This document shows, piece by piece, positions 1 through 6,463 of a stretch of 35,051 nucleotides of DNA. Position 1 is the stretch's first letter; the number at the start of each line of letters is the position of its first letter. The stretch comes from Candidatus Cryptobacteroides faecigallinarum (GTDB lineage Bacteria > Bacteroidota > Bacteroidia > Bacteroidales > UBA932): positions 1 to 35,051 of the forward strand of contig JADIMD010000076.1 in the NCBI GenBank assembly GCA_017695015.1, in the 5' to 3' direction. The position numbers and the translations under genes were made by a program. The notes beneath the pieces were generated by a model that was not told the DNA's origin, made no database searches, and saw nothing but the letters and a program-made list of their open reading frames with translations.

Positions 1-1
1 G

Positions 2-148
2 CGTCGCAGGTGGATAGACAAGACGACAGGAAAGAGCGCAGGTAACAGGTATTCTCTGACGGCAGATGGGACACGGCACTCGAAAGAGTTTGCCGCTTTT
101 TTAAAAGGTATATTTGGACAGGTTCCCGATAGCGGCACGGAGTCTTGA
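2..148 (+). CDS. ISAon1/ISL3-type transposase N-terminal ORF (3' end only)
   Basis: This reading frame is open from the window edge to a TGA at 146-148, so only the last 48 codons are visible. It carries a basic stretch (RRRWIDKTTGKSAGN) and ends in FGQVPDSGTES. It overlaps the transposase ORF by 35 bases in the +1 frame, as expected for the two-ORF ISAon1-type elements of Bacteroidales, in which a short N-terminal DNA-binding ORF precedes the DDE ORF. The assignment rests mainly on that position and on the adjoining catalytic ORF. The start lies outside the window. Confidence 0.6.
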   Translation, partial: RRRWIDKTTGKSAGNRYSLTADGTRHSKEFAAFLKGIFGQVPDSGTES

Positions 149-1097
149 GCGGCCATACCACATAGACGGGGACCAGTTCGAGCGGCAGTACAAGGAACAC
201 CTGAGCGGCTACTTGGGATGGTCGGAAAGGGACCACGCCGACCGTTGGCTCGTCTTTCCGGAGAACGTAGGGGAAAGGCTGAGCGTTGACGAGACGAGCC
301 TGAGCAACGGGGAGCTGTACACAGTCGTCACGAACAAGGCGGCCAAAGGACGCAAGGGGGCTATAGTTGCGATAGTCTCCGGTACGGACTCCGGGGCCGT
401 TCTTGAGGCCTTGGAACGTATCCCGATGGCTGTGCGTCAGCATGTCATGGAAGTGACCCTTGACATGGCTGGGTCGATGGGGCGGATATGCAGGCTCGCG
501 TTCCCGAACGCGGTGAAAGTCATCGACCGTTTCCACGTACAGAAGCTGGCTCTTGACGCGGTCCAGGAGCTGAGGGTCAGGTTCAGGTGGGATGCCATGG
601 ACCGGGAGAACGAGCAGATAAGGCAGGCTAAGCTCTCCGGAAAGGAGTACAGACCGGAGCTTCTCCCCAACGGCGACACCCTCAAGCAACTCCTCTTCCG
701 CAGCAGATACCTCCTGTTCAAGTCCCCGGAGAAATGGACGGAGTCCCAGAAGACGAGGGCGAGGCTTCTGTTCGACATATACCCCGATATCGCCCAGGCA
801 TATTCTCTGTCTCACAAACTGAGGCTGATCTACTCCAAGACAAAAATCAAGGGCGTGGCCTACACGAAACTGGCAAGGTGGTTCAACGAGGTCCAGAAGT
901 CTGGAATCGACACATTCCGCACCATAGAGGAGACGATTTACAACCACTATGAGAACATCCTAAACTTCTTTGACAACCGTTCCACAAACGCTTCCGCCGA
1001 ATCGTTCAACGCTAAGATAAAGGCCTTCCGAAGACAACTCAGAGGTGTCTCAGATGTCAGATATTTCCTTTTCAGGCTCTGTAGCATCTATGCCTGA
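114..1097 (+). CDS. ISL3 family (ISAon1-like) DDE transposase
   Basis: Cut-and-paste transposase of the ISL3 superfamily. The catalytic triad is readable: D59 in SVDETSL, D117 in VTLDMAGSM, and E296 in NASAESFNAKIKAFRRQLRG. The family hallmark DRFHVQKLALDAV follows the second Asp. The only upstream start in this frame is TTG at 114, after an in-frame stop at 102-104, so the protein may really be made by translational coupling or frameshifting from the overlapping N-terminal ORF. The 327-residue length and intact C-terminus suggest a functional catalytic ORF. The left end of the element lies outside the window, and the right inverted repeat cannot be fixed without it. Confidence 0.9.
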   Translation: MDRFPIAARSLERPYHIDGDQFERQYKEHLSGYLGWSERDHADRWLVFPENVGERLSVDETSLSNGELYTVVTNKAAKGRKGAIVAIVSGTDSGAVLEALERIPMAVRQHVMEVTLDMAGSMGRICRLAFPNAVKVIDRFHVQKLALDAVQELRVRFRWDAMDRENEQIRQAKLSGKEYRPELLPNGDTLKQLLFRSRYLLFKSPEKWTESQKTRARLLFDIYPDIAQAYSLSHKLRLIYSKTKIKGVAYTKLARWFNEVQKSGIDTFRTIEETIYNHYENILNFFDNRSTNASAESFNAKIKAFRRQLRGVSDVRYFLFRLCSIYA

Positions 1098-1330
1098 CCA
1101 TTTTCTCACACAGGGTTTCCCCGGTGATCCCAGACAACCATCAATATACGCTCTGAGTGGCACATCGTCTTCACACATCTCCGTTTTTTCCTGACATGTG
1201 TTCAGATAACTACATTATGCGGATAATAAGCCGCAAAATTTGCGGTTAATTGTCCGCAAATGTCCACAAAATAGCTGTGATCAGAGGATAATGCCTCGAT
1301 ACAATTACTGATAATCATCAGGAAATTTAT
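1098..1330. other. Gene-free stretch: right flank of the insertion sequence
   Basis: No convincing ORF lies here. The right end of the insertion sequence must lie in this stretch, perhaps at the GC-rich segment near 1113-1132, but its partner end is off the window. A cluster of CCGCAAA sites occupies 1217-1260 and is listed separately. Confidence 0.5.
1217..1260. repeat. Cluster of CCGCAAA half-sites, including a 15-bp palindrome
   Basis: CCGCAAAATTTGCGG at 1231-1245 is a perfect 7+1+7 palindrome. Another CCGCAAA lies at 1254-1260 and a related TGCGGA at 1218-1223. The arrangement resembles a multi-site operator or a mobile-element end. No regulator is visible beside it, so its role is unknown. 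Confidence 0.5.
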
Positions 1331-1338
1331 TATTTTTG
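1331..1338 (+). promoter_or_regulatory. Bacteroidetes -7 box (TATTTTTG)
   Basis: Exact match to TAnnTTTG, six bases before the ATG at 1345. If it is used, transcription would begin at or beside the start codon and give an almost leaderless mRNA. Confidence 0.4.
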
Positions 1339-1344
1339 TCTCCG

Positions 1345-1827
1345 ATGCTGGGGGTCGTGAGACATATTCTTCTGATTATGGCTGTTTTCCTGCCGTTGCT
1401 GATGGACGGCAGCCCTGCTGTGACGCCGGGAGGTCTCAGATTTACGGCGGCACCTGAAAATACCTCGTTGGATCTTTTCTCCGGCAAAAGGAAACCCTTT
1501 GTCGGGGAGACAGCCATCGGCTTCGACATGAAGATTTTCAATTCCGAATCATACGGACAGATACTCGCCCTCGACATCCCGGACAATCCCAAGAGCCAGG
1601 AAAAGGTGGCGGACAGCATCAAGTCGATGCCGAAAGACCCATCATCTCCGGACGGATATTCTATCATCCTTTTCAACGCCAATCCTCCCGACATTTCGCC
1701 CAAGCCCGTGCTTATGGATGATGTAAGGCTTCTGGTGGATTATCTCCAGGAAGATCCCGGAATAAGAATCGTCAATGCTTCCCAGTTTTTTCGACCTCTA
1801 CCGCCACCATCTCGGTCATTAGAGTGA
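1345..1827 (+). CDS. Unrecognised secreted protein, possibly truncated or frameshifted
   Basis: A 160-residue ORF from ATG 1345; a TTG at 1336 would add three residues. It begins with a hydrophobic signal-like segment (RHILLIMAVFLPLLMDGSPAV), followed by a soluble region containing TAIGFDMKIFNSESYGQI. That motif faintly resembles the LamG-like N-terminal part of some Bacteroidetes sensor/regulator proteins. The part around YSIILFNANPP instead recalls polysaccharide-deacetylase-like folds. Neither match is strong and I assign no function. The C-terminus (FFRPLPPPSRSLE) looks unlike coding sequence. Removing one T from the T6 run at 1786-1791 would give FFDLYRHHLGH and a stop at 1820-1822, so an indel is plausible. 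It may be a gene remnant next to the insertion sequence. Confidence 0.45.
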   Translation: MLGVVRHILLIMAVFLPLLMDGSPAVTPGGLRFTAAPENTSLDLFSGKRKPFVGETAIGFDMKIFNSESYGQILALDIPDNPKSQEKVADSIKSMPKDPSSPDGYSIILFNANPPDISPKPVLMDDVRLLVDYLQEDPGIRIVNASQFFRPLPPPSRSLE

Positions 1828-1839
1828 TTCCGATATCTG

Positions 1840-2556
1840 TCAGACAGAGAGGAACAGCCAGATGGAGCAGATGATCATGACAGCGGCCACGACCCGGCGG
1901 TAGATTTTCCGTTTGATGGTCTGTATCCTTTTCATTGCGATGTAGTTCCCGACCACCATCGCAACCCCGAGATACAGACCTTCAACTATCACCTGTTTCC
2001 CGAGAAGACCGAACTCTCCATACATCAGCATCTGGATTATGTGCATCACGACCGCAGAGGCGGCTTCGCTTGCTATGTACGCCACAGGAGAAAGACCGAG
2101 CGTCATGAACACTGCGCTGCTGACAGGCCCGGACAGGCACAGAAGCCCGTTGATGATTCCCGACACCCCTCCTCCGGCAAGCATAGTCCATCGTGACCTC
2201 GGCAGCCTGAATCTCTCGGATATGTCGAGCAGGGCGAAGATGCACAGCAGGACGCAGAGGATACGGGTCATGAGTTCTTTCGGGACGACAACGAATCCAT
2301 ATGAACCGACTGCTGTCAAAGGTGCGGCCAACATAAGGAAAAATCCCACCTTCCTCCATCTGATGGACCTGAAACCAGCCCCGGCCCTGAAAATATTGCT
2401 CAGAAGCTGGGCTACAGTCGCCATCGGTACGGCTACTTCAATTCCGTAGAATGAAGTGATGACCGGCAGCAGAATCATGCTTCCTCCGAAACCTACAGTC
2501 CCGGAAAGCAGCCCGGCAGCCAATCCTGCGGCAATCAGAATGATGGTCTCCAGCAT
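1840..2556 (-). CDS. TauE/SafE family membrane permease (DUF81)
   Basis: A 238-residue, very hydrophobic protein that opens with LIAAGLAAGLLSGTVGFGGSMILLPVI, the glycine-rich first repeat of the TauE/SafE family. A second half-repeat begins around residue 125 (MLAGGGVSGIINGLLCLSGP), which gives the family's usual two-fold arrangement of about seven to eight membrane helices. Members export or import small anions, including sulfite, sulfoacetate and other organosulfur compounds. The substrate here cannot be read from sequence. It is the second gene of a minus-strand pair, 42 bases after the DUF4923 gene. Proximity to a sulfatase-containing PUL is suggestive only, since the repeat island and a terminator separate them. 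Confidence 0.85.
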   Translation of the reverse strand: MLETIILIAAGLAAGLLSGTVGFGGSMILLPVITSFYGIEVAVPMATVAQLLSNIFRAGAGFRSIRWRKVGFFLMLAAPLTAVGSYGFVVVPKELMTRILCVLLCIFALLDISERFRLPRSRWTMLAGGGVSGIINGLLCLSGPVSSAVFMTLGLSPVAYIASEAASAVVMHIIQMLMYGEFGLLGKQVIVEGLYLGVAMVVGNYIAMKRIQTIKRKIYRRVVAAVMIICSIWLFLSV

Positions 2557-2598
2557 CGCTGTGATATTCAGTGATTACGGGAATTAAGGGAAGAATGT

Positions 2599-3228
2599 CT
2601 ATTCGTTTTTGCGTGTAAGTTCAAATCCTATCTTCATCCCATCGTACTGTTCTACAAGAGAACTCAGAGTCCCGAGCCTGGTGTCTCCCACGGAAGAAGA
2701 TATCTTTCCTATGAATTCCAGCAGCTTGTCGGCATTGAAGAGCAGTTGCATGCTTGCAGGAGTGACGCTTACCATTGTCTTCATGGACACTCCTTTGAGT
2801 TTTCCCGTCTTGCCGTAATTCAGTTCGATGGTATCTTCTTCAGGAGAAAATGTATATTTCCCATGGAATTCCATTTTGTTGAAGGTTGTGGTGAAGGTGC
2901 TGTCTGCATTGAAAGTATACCCGAAAGCTCCCTCTTTCAGACCTATTATCTGCAGGTATTCATCCAATTTCTCTTCCACTTGACCGGATGCAAGTTCAGA
3001 AGCGGCATTCATCAGCATATTGTCTCCGGTGAATTTTACGGCTGTCCCTGCATATTCCCAATGACCGGTTATGTTCTCCGGGATGATGTCCATCTGCTCG
3101 ACCACAGTGTTTACTATACCTTCAATGCCTTTCTTGTTGAAAAGATCTTTCAAAGACTGTCCCTCTGCCTGTTGTGGGCATGCTGCAGCAAACAAGGCTG
3201 CTGCAAGTATCAGATAAACTTTCTTCAT
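2599..3228 (-). CDS. DUF4923 family exported protein
   Basis: The start is ATG at 3226-3228 (MKKVYLILAAALFAAACPQQAEGQ), preceded by AGGA on the minus strand. The upstream in-frame ATG at 3252 adds eight polar residues before the signal peptide and is less likely. The 209-residue protein has an export signal, possibly a lipoprotein signal at AAAC. It then has SLKDLFNKKGIEGIVNTVVEQ and GHWEYAGTAVKFTGDNMLMNAAS, as in the DUF4923/lipocalin-like family of Bacteroidales. The remainder is predicted beta-rich (FNADSTFTTTFNKMEFHGKYTFSPEEDTIELNY). It is probably a periplasmic or outer-membrane protein of unknown function. TATCCTTG on the minus strand at 3264-3271 is a one-mismatch -7 box. Confidence 0.8.
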   Translation of the reverse strand: MKKVYLILAAALFAAACPQQAEGQSLKDLFNKKGIEGIVNTVVEQMDIIPENITGHWEYAGTAVKFTGDNMLMNAASELASGQVEEKLDEYLQIIGLKEGAFGYTFNADSTFTTTFNKMEFHGKYTFSPEEDTIELNYGKTGKLKGVSMKTMVSVTPASMQLLFNADKLLEFIGKISSSVGDTRLGTLSSLVEQYDGMKIGFELTRKNE

Positions 3229-3399
3229 GCTGTCCTGATTATTGTGTGTCAAATCCCCTGATGCAAGGATACAGGGATCGCCGTATGGAGCTCTTCTGCC
3301 TTGTTATCCCGATCAGATGCGGAAAGTTACAAAATAATCCCCACATCTGTATCCTTTTTCATCATTCTGTCTTCCCGAACATCCTCCTGCTCTCTGGAG

Positions 3400-3545
3400 A
3401 TGTGCGCAGAGGAGATGCCTCCCAAAGCGTAGGATGAGGTGTCTCTGCGCAGATGTCGGTTGAGGAGATGAGATGTGTGCAGGGAAGACGCCACTCAGGG
3501 AATGTATCGGGGATTGCCTGCGCACATGTCGTCCCTCAGTCATTC
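3400..3545. repeat. Diverged tandem pair, 73-bp period, each unit with inverted ends
   Basis: The core ATGTGCGCAG appears four times in alternating orientation: + at 3400-3409, - at 3445-3454 (CTGCGCAGAT), + at 3473-3482 (ATGTGTGCAG) and - at 3518-3527 (CTGCGCACAT). Both + copies and both - copies lie exactly 73 bases apart, so this is a duplicated unit whose ends are inverted repeats. The middles have diverged. Confidence 0.7.
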
Positions 3546-3774
3546 TGAGTGTCCTTCTGTCATTCTGAGAGCCCTCCCCTGTCATTCTGAGCGGTAGCGA
3601 AGAATCTGTTGCTCTCAACCGTCTGTCACCCTAGATCCTTCACTTCGTTCAGGATGACATGACGGAGTTGTAGCCCCCGATCCTTCACTCCGCCTGCGGC
3701 TCCGTTCAGGATGACAGGAAGAAGCGACTCCGTTCAGAATGACAGGAAGAAGCTGCCCCGTCCAGGATGACAAG
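3538..3774. repeat. Cluster of GTCATTCTGAGCG / CTCCGTTCAGGATGAC dispersed repeats
   Basis: Three plus-oriented copies start near 3538, 3557 and 3581; the longest runs 3581-3610 (GTCATTCTGAGCGGTAGCG, then AAGAATCTGTT). Four inverted copies lie at 3633-3660, 3679-3717, 3726-3745 and 3756-3774 and end in GGATGACA or AATGACA. This is the dispersed element whose translations appear in databases as VILNGVKDL or CHPERSEGS strings. Opposite orientations across 3581-3660 could fold into one long hairpin. Further single copies lie at 18218-18246 and 24621-24646. Confidence 0.85.
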
Positions 3775-3790
3775 ACGGTTGCGTTACACG

Positions 3791-3957
3791 GGACCACGAA
3801 CATGTCATTTTTGTAAGTGTCAGATACACAGCATAATACACAAGTCCATTGTTCGTACACCGCAGTTTATGTGCAGGACTACGAACAGCCATTTTTCATA
3901 TAAGATTGGTCCATAAGAAGATACTCAAAAACCTTGTTCGTAGTCCGTACATAAACT
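3791..3957. repeat. Two 71-bp units (85-bp period) bounded by GGACTACGAACA inverted repeats
   Basis: Unit 1 (3791-3861) begins GGACCACGAACA and ends TGTTCGTACACC. Unit 2 (3876-3946) begins GGACTACGAACA and ends TGTTCGTAGTCC. Both are 71 bases long and start 85 bases apart, and both have CATTTTT shortly after the left end. Unit 2's inverted repeat extends outward to about 24 bases: AGTTTATGTGCA before it at 3864-3875, and GTACATAAACT after it at 3947-3957. It looks like a small non-autonomous mobile or palindromic element present twice. No ORF fits inside. Confidence 0.7.
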
Positions 3958-3963
3958 CACAAA

Positions 3964-3992
3964 AGAACCGCCCACATTCGGTGGACGGTTCT
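3964..3992 (-). terminator. Rho-independent terminator of the minus-strand PUL arm
   Basis: AGAACCGCCCAC and GTGGACGGTTCT pair over 12 positions with one mismatch around an ATTCG-side loop. Read on the minus strand, the stem is followed by TTTT. It lies about 67 bases past the stop of the last gene of the minus arm. Confidence 0.75.
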
Positions 3993-4058
3993 GGTGATAA
4001 TCACAATAGGTTAGTATCGGGGTCGGAAATGTGTCTTCGAACTTCCCCGAAGTCCCGA

Positions 4059-6434
4059 TCAGTTGCGCTGTGGACCGTATGAGCTGTATGTTGAATTTGG
4101 AACAAATTCACCTTGCGCTACATTGCATGTACCACCTGCGAATGGGTCATTTTCAATTAACTCAGCCTCTTCTAATGCGCTGAATCCTGTGTTGTTTACA
4201 CTGCCGAGACCTCCGTAGAACATTTGCCATGAAACACTTTCGTTTGAGCCAAGATATACGATGTTGTTTTCGCAGACTGTTCCTGTAGGGTTCCCTTCAT
4301 ATGCACTTTCTGCAGCAGTTTCTGAGGCTGGCGCAGAAGCCGGTGTAAAGAATCTCGCAGAAAGGATTGTCTCATTAGTCCAGAAAATATTGTTCTTGAC
4401 AGAGATAGTAGAAAGACTCTTGTACAGGGCATAAGCGGCAGAAACAGAACTCTTTGCCCAAACATTTGCAAATATGTTGTTTTCAATGGTCATATTGCCG
4501 AATGAGGCTCCTTTGGCGTTGACCATTCTGAAATCTGCTATATGTCCTGAAGGACAGTAGAATATGTTGTTTTTGATTGATATCTGCTGTATGTTCAGAG
4601 GAAGCGTACCGAGATTTATAAACTGACGGTTAGTGTCATCTGCCACAGATTCCAGGATAATGTTGCAGCTTTCGACAATGAATGTATTGAAATGTCTTGC
4701 AGAATTGTTTGTGTTGGTGTGTACCATCAATCCATTATTGCCCCCGTATTTTATGTCACTTCCGACAAATGCAATATAGTCATATGTTCCGTTACGGTAA
4801 GGCAGGATAACATAATTCGTACGGTTTGTAGCATCGAATACCATGTTGAATACGACAAACTCACCGCCAACACTGTCATTCACACCATTGTTCAGACCTA
4901 AATATGCACCGGAAGCAAAAGTTATTGTACTCTTTTGACCAGGTTTGTTGCCGACCAGTATCACTTTGTTAACGGTATTGATGTTTGTGGAGACATTTAC
5001 GATAGCGTCTGGTTCGATAAAGTAGATTGTCCCGCTGGTGAGCGCTGTAATATCTTGGCTTTCTGAAATTACTTCTGCTTTCCAGTCAGTAGTGTTATAT
5101 GCCTTGTCCAAAATTGTGAGCGCTCCTGCCTGCCACATGTCGTAGTATGAGCCGTATTCAGGGGTTGCGGATGCGGAGGCGATGTCGGAGGCATATGTCG
5201 GAACGCCTTCGTCAGTTGCGATGGCGAGGACATAGAGCACATACTCTGTACCTACAGTAAGGGCAGATCCGTTGGCATCCTTGTCAAGTTTCAGAGGCGT
5301 TTCGGCATTGCCCTGGACTTCAGTAGCCCTTGTGTCGAAATCTTCAGGAGCGTCAGGTGCCTCCTCGCTTGCTGCCAGAAGCATGTATTTCCATGATGTC
5401 ACATCTGCATTAGGAGTGACAGTGAAATTCACCTCTGTAGCAGTAGCAGCACCGGCCTTGACTTCAGCAGCAGGGATAGCCCCGTCGAACAGTTCCACTT
5501 TCATCTTCGCGAAGATTGACCTGTCGCCTGACACGGCATGTACCACTACATCGGACTGTGAATCAGCGCTTATTTTCGTCTTTGCTGCAGGTGGGGTCAC
5601 GGTCAGGACAGCAGGAGAAGTCTCTCCTTCAAGAGTTGCAGACCATCCCTGAGGTACGATGAGGTACACATCGTCTATTCCTTTGTAGATTACATTGAAG
5701 TTTCTGCTGACACCGGGCTGGAAGATCTCGGCTTCAGCATAAGTCACGCCATCGATTTCACATGCGAAATCGGAAACGACAGTGAAAGAATAGCTTTCGC
5801 CGTCAGCAAGGACAAGGGTAAGGATTCCGTCTTCTTCATTGTACTGTACATCCCTGAAGAATGAGTCCCCGTTCTGGCCCGGCTCTCCTGGCTGTCCTGG
5901 CTGCCCGTCTTTGCCGATAGCCTGGGCAGGAGTATGGCCGTCTTCAAGATAAACAGTATCGAAGTGCTGACCTCCATCTGTGCTGACTTCCCAGTATCCG
6001 TCGTTGGTCACCCTGAACAGAGGGGCGACAGCAGTAGCAAGCACTTTCTCTCCATCCGGAGTGCCGTCGACCGTGATGTACTGATATTCTCCATCGCCAT
6101 ATTTTACTCTCCAGTATCCGTCTTCGTCAACGGTAATGAGAGGAGTGTCTCCGGTCTTGCCGTTTTCGATGGTGTAGACTTCACTGTCGGACATGGTGAT
6201 GGAGAATCCATTTTCTGTCCTTTCAATATTGGTAATGAAGGTGGATTCGTCGAGGAGCCCGTTGATGGCCGTTATGTTTTCGTTCAGAGACTTTACCTGT
6301 GTCTCGAGAGCAGTAATCCTGCTGTCCAGCGAATCGACTCGTTCTTCGAGTCCGCTGAGATCAGTGCAGGCAAAAAGCGTCATTCCTCCGAAAAGGAAGG
6401 CAGCACATTTGGTTAAATTGAGGAAATTTTTCAT
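4059..6434 (-). CDS. Lipoprotein with PL29 N-terminal module (DUF4988) and C-terminal beta-helix (DUF4957/DUF5123-like)
   Basis: Start chosen at ATG 6432-6434, giving 791 residues; the open frame runs 17 codons further upstream but those precede the signal peptide. The lipobox LFAC ends at C23. A coiled coil (VDSLDSRITALETQVKSLNENI) leads into a DUF4988-like module with two related DGYWRVKYGDG / DGYWEVSTDGG repeats. A short collagen-like GQPGQPGEPGQNG linker follows. A BACON/Ig-like middle spans about residues 210-420. The C-terminal half has recurring VESCNI, IKNNIFYC, IENNIFA and VKNNIFW motifs typical of right-handed beta-helix DUF4957/DUF5123 proteins. It is the last gene of the minus arm. 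It may be a surface glycan-binding protein or a lyase relative; activity cannot be told. The C-terminal part is AT-richer than the rest. Confidence 0.8.
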   Translation of the reverse strand: MKNFLNLTKCAAFLFGGMTLFACTDLSGLEERVDSLDSRITALETQVKSLNENITAINGLLDESTFITNIERTENGFSITMSDSEVYTIENGKTGDTPLITVDEDGYWRVKYGDGEYQYITVDGTPDGEKVLATAVAPLFRVTNDGYWEVSTDGGQHFDTVYLEDGHTPAQAIGKDGQPGQPGEPGQNGDSFFRDVQYNEEDGILTLVLADGESYSFTVVSDFACEIDGVTYAEAEIFQPGVSRNFNVIYKGIDDVYLIVPQGWSATLEGETSPAVLTVTPPAAKTKISADSQSDVVVHAVSGDRSIFAKMKVELFDGAIPAAEVKAGAATATEVNFTVTPNADVTSWKYMLLAASEEAPDAPEDFDTRATEVQGNAETPLKLDKDANGSALTVGTEYVLYVLAIATDEGVPTYASDIASASATPEYGSYYDMWQAGALTILDKAYNTTDWKAEVISESQDITALTSGTIYFIEPDAIVNVSTNINTVNKVILVGNKPGQKSTITFASGAYLGLNNGVNDSVGGEFVVFNMVFDATNRTNYVILPYRNGTYDYIAFVGSDIKYGGNNGLMVHTNTNNSARHFNTFIVESCNIILESVADDTNRQFINLGTLPLNIQQISIKNNIFYCPSGHIADFRMVNAKGASFGNMTIENNIFANVWAKSSVSAAYALYKSLSTISVKNNIFWTNETILSARFFTPASAPASETAAESAYEGNPTGTVCENNIVYLGSNESVSWQMFYGGLGSVNNTGFSALEEAELIENDPFAGGTCNVAQGEFVPNSTYSSYGPQRN

Positions 6435-6463
6435 TGAATAATGTTTTAATGTTATGTTATTTT

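Larger units (their letters stand above)
3229..4058. other. Gene-free repeat island (830 bp)
   Basis: Open frames here encode only repeat-derived peptides such as CHPERSEGS-like strings, so I call no gene. The stretch holds, in order, a 73-bp tandem pair of inverted-repeat units (3400-3545), a cluster of at least seven CATTCTGAG/CTCCGTTCAG-type repeats (3538-3774), an 85-bp-period pair of units with terminal inverted repeats (3791-3957), and a terminator hairpin (3964-3992). Confidence 0.75.

Noticed and set aside
100..106. Programmed -1 ribosomal frameshift at T-TTA-AAA in the transposase
   Set aside because: The downstream ORF is in the +1 frame relative to the first, so a -1 slip would not reach it.
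1305..1703. Minus-strand 132-residue ORF
   Set aside because: It is antisense to the secreted ORF at 1345-1827, has no signal or domain, and lacks a promoter box.
3313..3860. Two minus-strand ORFs (3313-3618 and 3615-3860) encoding CHPERSEGS-like peptides
   Set aside because: They are translations of the dispersed repeats, with no start context, promoter or recognisable fold.
3791..3957. Integron attC sites or a CRISPR array
   Set aside because: The inverted ends lack the RYYYAAC/GTTRRRY cores of attC, there are only two units, and no integrase or cas gene is near.
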